A stretch of DNA of 64,000 nt from Selaginella moellendorffii. Lineage: Eukaryota > Streptophyta > Lycopodiopsida > Selaginellales > Selaginellaceae. Every line of letters starts with the position of its first letter. The stretch's first letter is position 1. Of this stretch, positions 33,081 through 44,166 are shown in pieces. Both the position numbers and the translations under genes were made by a program. The DNA lies in contig NW_003314327.1 in NCBI RefSeq assembly GCF_000143415.4, forward strand, positions 997,641-1,061,640, written 5' to 3'. A model generated the notes under the pieces. That model made no database searches, was not told where the DNA came from, and saw only the letters and a program-made list of their open reading frames with translations.

Positions 33081-34683
33081 CTCTTGAGGAGTCCTCTTGA
33101 GAGTGCTCTCTAGTGTTCCTGACCGTGCAAACTCCTCTAAATGCTAGCTGAATCCCAGGACAAGACACAATATGTCTTGGAGCGAAAAGGTGACAGTAGT
33201 GTCAACCAACTATTGAAGAACTAGTTCCAGAACAGGAATAGCTGTTGGTGAGATCTCAAAAGGAGGAGAGAGTAGTGACTTGAAGGGGAGCTTACAAGCC
33301 ACCCTCTGTGTCACTGGGCCTGATGCCAACGGAGATTCGCTCTCAACTGGCGGCGGGGGATTTGTGGCAAGCTGAGCGGCTGCCTTCTTCTTTGCTTGGG
33401 CTCGAGTGGTTGTGGTTTGCTGCTATTGCCTATAGAGTTCCTCGGCTACCAAAATTGTGTTGACTGATGAGGCTGGTGCCTTGCCTTTGCTTGACCAAGG
33501 GCTGCCTCAATTGCTTGTCGTTCCAACTGCTCCTGATACATCTCTAGACCCCGAGATGATATGGAATTATTAGTGAAGGGATGTTGTTGGACACGTTGAG
33601 AAGATGGAGGCCGAAGCTCTGGGTGAAGCTTGAAGCAGCGCTATGTGTTGTGTGTGTTCATCTCGCAGTAAGTGCACTAGCAGGATTTAAATCTACGTTC
33701 CCGAGCTGTAGCGGCCTCTTTCCTAGACTCCACCAGCTCCTGGAGCAGTTTGTCATGGTGTGATTGCTACTGAAGAATGATCTCCTTCAGCTGCCACATC
33801 TCATTGGCAAAGTTCTCAAGAGCCGGAGGTGTATGCTCAATAGTGACGGGCTTTGGTATGGACAGATGAATGTACAAGGTGACTCTAACGAGATGATGGC
33901 TTGGTCAAAATCAACTCTAGTAATCCCCAGGTTGACCAGAAGCTCTCTTTCTAGCTTCGTGGCAAACGAAAATGCCTCACGGCAAAACCTGAATGTCTTC
34001 TTAAGAAGTTTCCGCTGCACGTTCCCACGTAGACCTGCTATGAATGCCATGATCCCCTGTTGCTCATCTTGGACTACTCTGCAATCCCAACACTACTTGC
34101 AGTAAGTTCGAAACCATGTGATGTTGTCAGGAACAGACTCGTGAGCACCCTGCTGGAACGAAAAGAGGTCGACAAGTAGCTAATTTGTGGGTTTTTCCTC
34201 AACAAAGCATTCTCTGAAAGAAGCAAGTAGTGTCTGGAAGTTTGTCTAGTCCTCTGGGAGGAGAGAATCTACCCAAGTTGTTGCTTTGCATTCAAGAGAT
34301 TGCAAGAAGTCATGGCACATACGATCATCATCGACAATCATGTTTGTGGTGCAGTAGTAATCAAAGCGACTAATATGCAATGTTGGAGAGACTGTTCCAA
34401 CACCTAAGAAGGTTGGCAGATCACTCCCCTTCTGCAGAACATGGAGCTGAGGTCGAGCTAAGGGTGGTTGTGCGATAGCTCGTAGATCTAAGTCACTGGA
34501 ATCTGCCAAGGATGAAGAGGGCTCAGCCCGAGAAGGTGCAGTGTCGTATCTAAGCTGCCTTTGGATGTTAGAAAATTTACTTCGTACCTTAGGGCCTCGA
34601 GGTATGGTAAAAGGGTGCCAGTTTGTCGTATGTCTAGTTTGTACCCGCATCAAGTACCCTAAACATTGCAAATGCCCGGTCAA
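33081..34683 (-). pseudogene. Element E gag, broken
   Basis: Two main frames, 34683-34246 and 34050-33787, contain the pattern FDYYCTTNMIVDDDRMCHDFLQSLECKA split here as FDYYC ... DFLQSLECKATTW, followed by FIAGLRGNVQRKL and CREAFSFATKLE. These are the positions of the gag capsid-like helices. Frameshifts and stops divide it, and the stretch 33081-33786 (Gln/Lys-rich, possible zinc region) is unreadable as one frame. Confidence 0.7.
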
Positions 34684-35790
34684 GGCAACTGGGTTGACAG
34701 GAGCAAGAAGACTGTAGGCTAGTGCTCAAGTTGCTCAAAGTTGCCCAAAATGCCTGTGACGAAGAGGAATAAAGGTGAAAACGGAGATGTAGGCCTCAAG
34801 CACACATAACCATTGACCCGTGGGATAATCACCAAAGTAGCCACTGGAGTAGCCAGTAACTGGTAACCGAGGACAAATAACCGGGACCTGTGACCTGTAA
34901 CTGGTAACCCCCGCTCTCGCTCCTACTCCTACGCCTGCTCCAACACCAACTCCTATCCCTGTACCCGTTCTTATTGTCCCTGTTCCTATGCCAACTCTTG
35001 TTCCTGCTCCTCCTGTTCCTGTTCCTACGGCTACCTGTTCCTTGAAGATTGCTTCATTCCCAAGGAACCCCCAACAAAGTTTAACCCAAAAGAGAAAAAT
35101 GAGTCCTTTGGTCTTGATCCTTCCCTATTTTGACTGTTGGTGGGCTTGTTGGAAAGAGATCAGCCCCGTCTACCCTCTATTGTAGGAATATGAGAAGAAG
35201 CCACCTCAATATTCCCTGAAATCCATGAAGAGGTAGCCAGAACACCAATATTGTGGAAAAACATGTGCATGTTTATGATGTACATCGATACTGAGGCGCC
35301 ATTGGTATTTCTGGAAAGCCTAGGACCAAGAGCACCTTTAGAAACAAACGGCATCCAAAACAAAGCCTGGAAGAGCACAAATTCCTACTACAAAGATGAC
35401 CCAACTTAGCCGGAGAAGAAAATCCTTTTGCATGCCATCAATTCGCCCAAATCTAGTGCCAAGAACCACCACTACTAATAGATCTAGGCCAGATTTACAA
35501 GCCCAAATGCACTACCTAGAAAAATTCAGCCGAGGATCCAAGCGAGAAAGTGAAAACCCCAAAATGCTCATCCAATCGAGCCAAGAAATGTTGTATCTCT
35601 TCAAATACTGCACGGCTTGATAAGTGCCATACTTTGTTGGAAAGAGGAGCTCCAGACCTATCCAACACGCCCAAGATCAAAGAAAACCACAGCAAGACGA
35701 ACAAGGAATTCCTTCCCAAAGTCTGCGGCCAAAAGAAAAGAGAGAAATGATGCTTTAGAAAGTGTTGCACGTCACGCCGGGTTCACCATT
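34684..35790 (-). other. Element E 5' untranslated region
   Basis: No gene seen. Next to the right LTR the minus strand reads AATGGTGAACCCGGCG, so the primer site would be TGGTGAACCC-like, different from the tRNA-Met site of the other elements; the tRNA was not identified. Confidence 0.5.
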
Positions 35791-35983
35791 TGTTGGGGGA
35801 AGGAGGGGCACTTCCCCCAACACTCGCTCAAACACAAAAAATGCTTCACTACCCTTCACAAAATGCCCCTCCCCCCTCTTGCCCTTGTGGGGCAAGGGTT
35901 TTATACAAGGAAGATGGGGAATATTTTGAGGACCAGAATATTCCCTCTCTCTCTGTGACTCTCTTGGTGGCCACACCCTAACA
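35791..35983 (-). repeat. Element E 5' LTR
   Basis: 193 bp, TGTTGGGGG ... CCCTAACA, followed by the CTAGT duplication. It differs from the partner LTR at a number of sites, so E is not a very recent insertion. Confidence 0.9.
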
Positions 35984-35988
35984 CTAGT

Positions 35989-36278
35989 CTCTTGCTCTTA
36001 TCCATTAATTGTTGTATGGAGCAACATAGATTCACTACCTCCATCCTTGAGGTATTCTTTTGGTTCAATGGCAAAGACTTTAATTTGCCAAGTCTAGAGG
36101 GTGTTCACCCCTAGTACGTCTCTTTAGCATTTTCTACTGTGGGATCTATCCACGGCCCAACTTTGTGACCCTCCCATAGGTCTTTTATTGAGACTACTTT
36201 CTTCGCACTCACTATGCCATCGGATTGTCACGGTTTATTTCCCTTAAGTGTTCTTCCCATTTAGTCACCTTAACCAAG
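35989..36278 (-). other. Element C internal piece 2
   Basis: Non-coding C interior between E and F. Matches A around 12515-12800 and ends at CCAAG (36274-36278), the target site of F. Confidence 0.75.
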
Positions 36279-37434
36279 TGTCGTGAATGTGACTTCGGGT
36301 ATCGAAAGTTACCTATCAACTAGTCCTTATGGACACTCTTACCTTACTGCCACGATGGCAGGAGGTCGGTATTGCTGGACCCTTTATCAGCCCCTCTTGT
36401 TCAAGTGTTAGTAAACTGGACTTTGCATCTGTACTTGGCCGGATGAGCATAAGGACGGAATTCCTTAGTGTCTATTCAGCCAAGCATACTTGGCCTGGCT
36501 TTTTAGTTCTCTTTTGCTCTGTCTTGCACTGGCTTGACAAGAACCCTCGCGTATTGAGATTGGTCCCTCAATATCGTTATATGATAGCTTACCGTGTCTG
36601 CCAAACACCCTTGCTATCATGCCCTTTGTGTTAGTCTCATTTCGGTCCTAAATGCTATTTATGGAAAGTGTCCAGATTTGCTCATTTGGCATATCTACGG
36701 AATGTAGAGATCGGTCTGAACACAATGGTATTCGTCCCATGTCCAAATTCACAATCTAGGGACATTCCATATTTAGTAAGTTTCGAGCTTGTCCCAGAGA
36801 CTAACTCCTGATACTAAGGGAGGCTTGGGGTGAAAGCCCAAAGCGTGTGTTCCTCAAGGGGGGGGGGGGGGGGGGGGGCTGTGGGGGGTTCCAAATGTAT
36901 AGTAGGGATAGTGGGTAGGTCAGGTATAGCCGACCAACCTGAGGTATAGTCTAGCTCCCGCTTGCGTGCCTGTCCTTGTTCTACGTGCGGCTTGGGTCTA
37001 AGCCCAAGTTCCATTCCATGCTAGTTGGTGGAGTACCTATGTCCTCGCGTTAGGCCACCGGTATACCGAAATAGTGTCAGACTCCGTTTGGCTCCGTTTT
37101 GCGTGCTGGTCCTGGCATTGGGATGCTGGTTGCTCCAGGACTGTTCCAAGTCGCTCCGGGCTCCTGTCCCTTCGCTCCTTGGGCTTTATGCCCGGGAGTT
37201 GCTCCGTGGTTCGGTTCTGTCACTCCTTGGCTTCATGCTTGGGAGTTTGGCACTGTTCCTTCGTTTAGTGGCCCAAGGTCCTGAACCTTGGGTTCCTATG
37301 GACACGTGGCATGGACACGTGGCATATGACACGTGGCATCTGTCACGTGGCACAAAGAGGGTTAGGTTCCACTTCGTGGTGTTATCCTATGGTAAATCAC
37401 CATAGGATAAAGGGTCAAAACCACGTGCGCTACA
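36279..37434 (+). repeat. Element F 5' LTR
   Basis: 1156 bp from TGTCGTGAATG to GCGCTACA. Contains the block GGTGAAAGCCCAAAGCG, a G run (about 36858-36878), the TATA-like TCCAAATGTATAGTAGGG, and a tight cluster of CACGTGGCA repeats (37303-37352). No minisatellite. Confidence 0.9.
37303..37352 (+). promoter_or_regulatory. Four-copy ABRE/G-box repeat in F LTR
   Basis: CACGTGGCA at 37303-37311, 37316-37324, 37330-37338 and 37344-37352, with a further CACGTG at 37422-37427. CACGTGGC is the classical plant ABRE/G-box bound by bZIP factors in ABA and stress responses. The 3' LTR has three copies (50830-50866). Function in this element is inferred. Confidence 0.6.
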
Positions 37435-37436
37435 TT

Positions 37437-37448
37437 TGGTATCAGAGG
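37437..37448 (+). other. Primer binding site of element F
   Basis: TGGTATCAGAGG, one base different from the usual tRNA-Met complement, 2 bp after the LTR. Confidence 0.82.
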
Positions 37449-37770
37449 ATGAGTCTCAGCGAGTACTATTCAATGAGATTGGGCAACTAGTCTCGTTGCA
37501 TACGCAGAGATGAAAACGATGATCCGAGCGGGTACACGTTTGTGTGAGACACAAAATCCCTAGGCCCCAAAGTGGAGCCGGAAGGGCGCCACATGGTAGT
37601 GGCCGAAGCGAGAGCCAAACGAGCGTAACACGTTTGGACCAAAAGCTCCGACTTGAAAGGTCAAGAGCGGGAGTGGAACTCCCAACGAAGTGCTCGAAGA
37701 ACGAGCACGAAGCGAGCAAAAGGCAAGGCTCCAAAAAGGGACCCAAAAGGACTAACACATGACACGTGGG

Positions 37771-38181
37771 AGTGTCCGAGATGGACTCGAGTTGGAGTCC
37801 GAAGTGGAGTCCGAGATGGACCCGAGTTGGAGTCCGAAGTGGAGTCCGAGATGGACCCGAGTTGGAGTCCGAAGTGGAGTCCGAGATGGACCCGAGTTGG
37901 AGTCCGAAGTGGAGTCCGAGATGGACCCGAGTTGGAGTCCGAAGTGGAGTCCGAGATGGACCCGAGATGGAGTCCGAGATGGAGTCCGAAGTGGAGTCCG
38001 AGGTGGACCCGAGATGGACCCGAGTTGGAGTCCGAGATGGAGTCCGAGATGGACCCGAGATGGAGTCCGAGATGGAGTCCGAGATGGACCCGAGATGGAC
38101 CCGAGATGGACCCGAGATGGAGTCCGAGATGGAGTCCAAGATGGAGTCCGAGATGGAGTCCGAAGTCGAGACCGAGACCGG

Positions 38182-38213
<32 letters not shown>

Positions 38214-38350
38214 TTGGAACCGAGACCGAGATCGGAACCGAGACCGAGACCGAGGCCGAGGCCGAGACCAAGCCCGAGCCCGAGTCCGAGTCCGAATCCG
38301 AGTCCGAGTCCGAATCCGAGTTCAAGTCCGAGTCCGAGTCCGAGTCCAGA
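37771..38350 (+). repeat. LTR minisatellite (G 5' LTR)
   Basis: Opens with 24-nt higher-order units (gagttggagtccgaagtgga, extended), then 12-nt gagatggagtcc units, then accgag and tccgag hexamers. Same order as the partner array 43690-44285 with a slightly different copy number. Confidence 0.9.
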
Positions 38351-38612
38351 GCCTGAGAGGGTGAAAGCCCAAAGCGTTCGTCTCCCAGACCCTGGGGGGT
38401 TTGGTGAGCTCCAAAAGTATAGTAGGGGGGAGGACTGCAGTGGAGCCAGTTTGGCCAGGAAAGGCCAGTTTGGCCCAGGAAGGCCGGACCCAGTGTTGGG
38501 TGATGAGCTGCCCACTGGGAAGTCCAAGACTAGAGTGACACAGACCGACAAGCGGGGAAGCTTGGTGAAGTGTTCAAGAGCCGGCTCTAGTTCCCCCGGG
38601 AGATCGACTGGC

Positions 38613-38828
38613 NNNNNNNNNNNNNNNNNNNNNNNNNNNNNNNNNNNNNNNNNNNNNNNNNNNNNNNNNNNNNNNNNNNNNNNNNNNNNNNNNNNNNNNN
38701 NNNNNNNNNNNNNNNNNNNNNNNNNNNNNNNNNNNNNNNNNNNNNNNNNNNNNNNNNNNNNNNNNNNNNNNNNNNNNNNNNNNNNNNNNNNNNNNNNNNN
38801 NNNNNNNNNNNNNNNNNNNNNNNNNNNN
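38613..38828. other. Assembly gap (216 N)
   Basis: Run of N inside the G 5' LTR. The partner LTR shows what should be there (about 44550-44766). Confidence 0.99.
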
Positions 38829-39355
38829 GACACGGTCGTGTGGTGAGGAAATCCCAGAGGACCGTGGGACTTAGTGGTCGGGCCTGTAGGCCTCGATCCA
38901 GTGGCAGTGTTGGCAAACACGGTCAGGGGCAGAAAGGGACTTAGTGGAGACTGACAGAGGGATATTGGGGAAGGCTATTCCCCTTGTCGGTGGGCATCCT
39001 AAGGATGCTAAGGAGTGGATCTGAGATGACCACTCACGGATGGTTTGCCTAGTCTTGGAGAGCCAAGACGGTGATGCAAGTGGTATTGGACTACCAGTGT
39101 GGCAAAGGTGATTGGGCATGGCCTTAGCGTAACGGGCTGCTATGTCGGTGGTACCTTTGAGTGTCGGTCATGGGATCGGACACGTGGAGCACTTGGACCA
39201 AGTGCAAATGTTGAGTGGCATGGATGCCATTCTCGGGGCTAGCAAGTCCCAAGTCCTGGATTGGACTTATGGAGGTTGTGAATGAGACTCCTCCAAGTGG
39301 TCAGAGGTGTGGTTAAGTGACTAAAGTAGAATGGAAAATTTAGTCGCTTACAATT

Positions 39356-39367
39356 TGGTATCGGAGC
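39356..39367 (+). other. Primer binding site of element G
   Basis: TGGTATCGGAGC, tRNA-Met type, 3 bp after the LTR. Confidence 0.88.
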
Positions 39368-42300
39368 TGTTCCTTAGTCTGACTTTTATTGGTGCTCAAG
39401 TATATTACCACTAGTGTTGGCATCGGAAGGCCCGAGGAGTGGGCCTATCCTTGAGGAGTAGCAAGTCGGGAAGACATGGCTCTCCATTACAGTTCATGTG
39501 TGAACTTGTAGACGAGGTGGTGGATAGAAAAGGGCCAATAATGGAACGACTTTGGGATCTTGGGAACAGTGCAAGGTTTTCCTCATTGAGTTGAGGATGT
39601 GATCCGGATGAGCATTTGTCTCAGCAAATTGGCTAAGGTTGTTGTGGTAAACAACTAAAGTTGGGATCACGGGAAAGATAAAGACTCCAAAACAATAAAG
39701 GAGTCACAAGATTATCCTCATATAGTTGAGGTTGGTGCTCATGAATGTGAGACCAGAGGTAATGACCATGGGAGGTCAAATACGGAAGAGGACTCAAGTC
39801 CTTGAAATGGTAGCCGGGGCTACCTTTAATAAATGCTGGAACAACCCAAGGAGTTGGGGGGTGTACTTAGAGATGAGTGGTATTCTCATCGCATGGACAA
39901 GTAGTCCTAAGGGGCAAAAGTTGCCCCCAGAGAACAAAATCAAGTGTCGGAGTAACACTTGTGAAAATAGTCCTTTTGAGTAGGACAGGAATGCAAGAAG
40001 TGTATTCCAGTGAGCTAGTGCCTCACAAGTAGGACCTTAAGGGTCTGTGGATTAACCAAGTCCAAAACTGCTGGATGACTCAAGTAGAGTCAAGGGATGG
40101 TCCTAAAAGGACTGATGGAAGCATTTGGACTGAGGTGTGTTGTACCCCACAAAGGATGGGGGGGGATCATAGGATCCAAGGATGAGAACAGAGGGTATCT
40201 CATCGATGGCAAAATGTGCCATGCTAAAGTTATGGGAAAGGTGTTCTCAGAAGAAAACAACTTTGACACAAAGTTGTGTGTGACCTCTATGGTGCAGTGC
40301 TAACGGATGGTTGGCATGAGAAAGAGCGGTGTTGGTCTTGGCAAAGACATAAACACGAAGGGGAAGTGTCATAGAGGTAGGCTCGTGGAGCCGATGGTGT
40401 GGAGACACCAAATGTGCCAAGGTGTGATACCTTGAGGCTATGTTGGTGGGTTCATGAGAACCCCTTGCCAAAGGAATCCCAATGGAAATGGGAATGGCAT
40501 AGCCTAAGCTGCAAAGCATGCAGTTGGAGTGTGGTGACCCAGATAATGATGGAGGTGTGAAAGCACCAAACAATGAGTTGTAGGACTTGACAACTATGAG
40601 GCAACTAAGCAAGAAGTGCAAAATAACTGGTTGAACGGGTAGAAGGTAGCTACCCAAGACTTCTTAATAGCATAGGGAAGTCGGATACACCCTTACGGGG
40701 GATAAGTTGCTTGTGTTGCGATATAGTAAGTCAATGTCATAAAAGGAAATACTCATTGTCAAGAAAGCCATCATTGGGACACCCGAACACTCTAGAACAC
40801 CAGAAGGTGGTGTTTGATGTCGCGAGGGCAATGGATAAAGCCCAAGGGACTAAGTCCCTAGCGAATGATGGATAGAAGGTGCTATCCAAATGTCCAAGGT
40901 TGCGGAGACAGGAGAGGACTGTCTACCCGAGTTGGACAAAGCCAAAAATGGAATTTTGGCAAGGCTAGTGATGGGCATGTAAAGGCCCATAAGCAACAAT
41001 GTAATCCCAGTGTGTGGGATTATAAGGTGAGCATACCCGGATTGAGGAACCACTCCTTGGGGTATTGGGTAGGTTCATCCCTAAGAATACTTGCTAAGGC
41101 ATGATAGAAAGTGCAAAGCTATCCTCCTAATCTGGAGGAGAATAACCAAAGGAAACATATGGGGCCAAAAGATAAGTAGTATTGGGATGGAACTGAGCCA
41201 TAGAAATCAAAAGGCATATCCCACAGTGGTTATGCAAGTTGGGAGTGGAAAATCAAGAGGGTGCTCGAGGATGTTGTTGCTAGTAACCGTGAGGCCATGG
41301 AGAGTCTAAAATATGGAATTGTCCATGTTAGACTATATGACAACTATAAAGCTTGCGAAAAGGGAGGCCTTAGCAAGCTGAGGGACAGAGTTCCTTCAAG
41401 GTTCCCAAAGACGATTCTAGGTAGCTTAGTACCTAGAAAGGCCAAGTGTAAATGGTTCATGGAACACGCGAAATCAGAGTGGTGCAGCAGAAGCGTGGTC
41501 TTGAAGCTTGCCATGAGGCAAGGCTATCAAGGTTAGGGAAGTAGTTCCCGAGTGTTCAAAGAGAGGGCTTTGAACGAAAGTCGCTGGTCAAGGACTTTCA
41601 CGCTTATGCATGAACCATGTTACAGTGGTCAGAGGACTTGCCAAGCGAGATTGGCATGTCGGGGGAACAAATACCCTAATTGAAGGTGATAACTTCAAAA
41701 AGGGTGGGCCATGGGGCCGAGCATGGAGGAGTCCATGCATGATCACAGACATGTCAAGTGAGAGGACTTGGTAGTGCGGAGGAACTAGGTTCCTAAGCTG
41801 TGATCTGTAGCGCGCTTTAAATATAAATTGGTGCACCGGCATGGGGAGTCACGCTAGGCATCCGGTGTGATGCCATCCGTAGATGCATATACGGAGGTTG
41901 GGTTCGAGTCCCGACCCTCTAGTGCTTGGGTTCGAGTCCCAAATCACTAGGGCGTGGTGATGGTTTGGAATATGAGGACACTCATATTTCGGTGGTCATG
42001 GACTCTCAATGAGGAGATTGGCTTGGGCACACCGCCAAGCGGGGGATGCCCCGGAGTCGTGATGCACGGTTAGATTGCTTAGTGTGAAAGCTCAGCATAT
42101 CTAACTAGAACACTTTGGTGCAAGTGGCACCAAGGTCGTGGTGAGTGAGATGGGGACACCTAATCTCAGTTGCTATGAACCCTTGGCCGTAAGGGCTAGC
42201 TTGGGTGCACCGCCAAGTGTGGGGGATGCCCCCGGGGTTATAGTCAACAACTTGGAGGTCTAGAAGACCAAGTACCTCTTGGCAACTCTGTTAAGGTGCC

Positions 42301-43460
42301 AAGGTGAGATCACTAGGTGATCTTATGGCCAAATAAGGACAAGGTCCTTGGTTGGCTAAGGAATGAAGTTCCTAGTTCAAAATGTTGAAATTGAACTGTT
42401 TAAGGTGGTGTGGCTTGGTCATGATGACCAAGTGGGAAGAGCACCTAAGGGAAATAAACTATGTCCGTGCAATGGCATAGTGAGTCCGAGGAAAGTAGTC
42501 TCTATAAAAGACCCATGGGAGGGTCACGAAGTTGGGCCGTGGATAGAGCCCATAGCAGAAGATGCTAAAGAGACGTACTAGAGGTGAACATCCTCCGGAC
42601 TTGGCAAAGAAGAGTCTTTGTTATGGAACCGAAAGGATACCTCAAAAATGGAGGTAGCGATCCTATGTTGCTGGGTGCAATAATCAAGGATAGGAGCAAA
42701 GGACTAGTGGCCAAGTTTGGGCCATGGAATTTAATGGAAGGGATCCAAATGGCAAAGTTAGCCAAGGAACACTAATGTGTTTGATGCTAACAGCTTGTGG
42801 GAAAAGAAGTGGACTTCCAAAGATGGATTCCTAAGTGCTCCAATTTGGCGAAGTAAAAGCTCCAAGTGAGGGAGCGGTAAGGTAGCCAAATGATAGGGCC
42901 ATGGACAGCCCTAGCACAAAGTATGATAAATGGAACTTAGTGCCCAAGGTGGCACGAAATAGAAGAGAGGATGATGGTGCCCTCAAGTAATGAACTTTCT
43001 AGGATGGGGAAGTGGAGTTGCACAATCTGTGCAATGCAAGGTGTTGGAGACACCTAGGAAATTGACTTCCAAAAGTCAAAAGAGTAAAAGTTCCACCGTG
43101 CAAACGTTCAATAGATGGAAATTGAGACTACTCGAGGAGTAGTGGGATTGACTTAGAGAAGGGTCTCTAAGAAGTTTAGCGAGAACTAAACCAATAAAAG
43201 GAGAGAACCACTATATGTGGTCCAATCAGTCTCTAAGTTGGAGAGACTACCCTCCTTAGAGGATATGCAAAAGGCATGGTGAGCCTTCAATGTCCAACCA
43301 TTGACGAATATGGAGAAGGCATGGTGAGCCTTCAATGTCACACCATTGACAAATATTGGCTACGCGCCAAGGATGGAAATGGTAACACATGCGGGTGTTA
43401 CTTTATAAAATGGTTCACCGTTCGATGAGGACATCGAACTTCGTCTATGGGTGGTGGAGT
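39368..43460 (+). other. Element G interior: non-coding chain of short hairpins
   Basis: About 4.1 kb without a gag or pol frame. It contains perfect short inverted repeats spaced a few tens of bases apart: GGGGCAA/TTGCCCC 39911-39927, CAAGTGT/ACACTTG 39941-39961, AACTTTG/CAAAGTT 40259-40275, TAATCCCA/TGGGATTA 41002-41022, TCTAGGTA/TACCTAGA 41416-41437, TTCAAAG/CTTTGAA 41555-41574, GGCATC/GATGCC 41857-41874, ATATGAG/CTCATAT 41970-41987, and many more. The chain is also present in A, B and C. Confidence 0.8.
41897..41942 (+). other. Tandem tRNA T-arm-like hairpins
   Basis: Two hairpins with the same 7-nt loop TTCGAGT: GTTGGG/CCCGAC (41897-41915) and TTGGG/CCCAA (41926-41942). Each contains GGTTCGAGTCC, a match to the Pol III B-box consensus. 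Counterparts occur in A (about 13270-13320), C (about 51418-51465) and D (about 21345-21395). No full tRNA can be folded around them. Confidence 0.6.
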
Positions 43461-44134
43461 TGTGAGACACAAAATCCCTAGGCCCCAAAGTGGAGCCGGA
43501 AGGGCGCCACATGGTAGTGGCCGAAGCGAGAGCCAAACGAGCGTAACACGTTTGGACCAAAAGCTCCGACTTGAAAGGTCAAGAGCGGGAGTGGAACTCC
43601 CAACGAAGTGCTCGAAGAATGAGCACGAAGCGAGCAAAAGGCAAGGCTCCAAAAAGGGACCCAAAAGGACCAACACATGACACGTGGGAGTGTCCGAGAT
43701 GGACTCGAGTTGGAGTCCGAAGTGGAGTCCGAGATGGACCCGAGTTGGAGTCCGAAGTGGAGTCCGAGATGGACCCGAGTTGGAGTCCGAAGTGGAGTCC
43801 GAGATGGACCCGAGTTGGAGTCCGAAGTGGAGTCCGAGATGGACCCGAGTTGGAGTCCGAAGTGGAGTCCGAGATGGACCCGAGTTGGAGTCCGAAGTGG
43901 AGTCCGAGATGGACCCGAGATGGAGTCCGAGATGGAGTCCGAAGTGGAGTCCGAGGTGGACCCGAGATGGACCCGAGTTGGAGTCCGAGATGGAGTCCGA
44001 GATGGACCCGAGATGGAGTCCGAGATGGAGTCCGAGATGGACCCGAGATGGACCCGAGATGGACCCGAGATGGAGTCCGAGATGGAGTCCGAGATGGAGT
44101 CCGAGATGGAGTCCGAAGTCGAGACCGAGACCGG

Positions 44135-44166
<32 letters not shown>

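Larger units (their letters stand above)
29517..35983 (-). mobile_element. Element E: Ty3/gypsy element with short LTRs, reverse transcriptase lost
   Basis: LTRs 29517-29705 and 35791-35983 (about 190 bp) end CCCTAACA, with target duplication CTAGT at 29512-29516 and 35984-35988. Coding on the minus strand: gag (about 34683-33760), protease (33080-32628), RNase H and integrase end (32069-31073). The reverse transcriptase should lie between protease and RNase H, but only an unrelated acidic frame (32603-32100) and about 30 bp are there. The flanking C sequence is continuous across E. Confidence 0.88.
37543..39352 (+). repeat. Element G 5' LTR (contains assembly gap)
   Basis: TGTGAGACAC ... 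CGCTTACA, 1810 bp including 216 N. Minisatellite 37771-38350, then the AAAGCCCAAAGCG and TATA-like blocks. Confidence 0.9.

Noticed and set aside
37771-38350. CRISPR-like array
   Set aside because: Units are 6-24 nt, contiguous and without unique spacers. This is a minisatellite in a plant LTR.
41890-41945. A tRNA gene
   Set aside because: Only T-arm-like hairpins are present; there is no acceptor stem, D-arm or anticodon arm around them.
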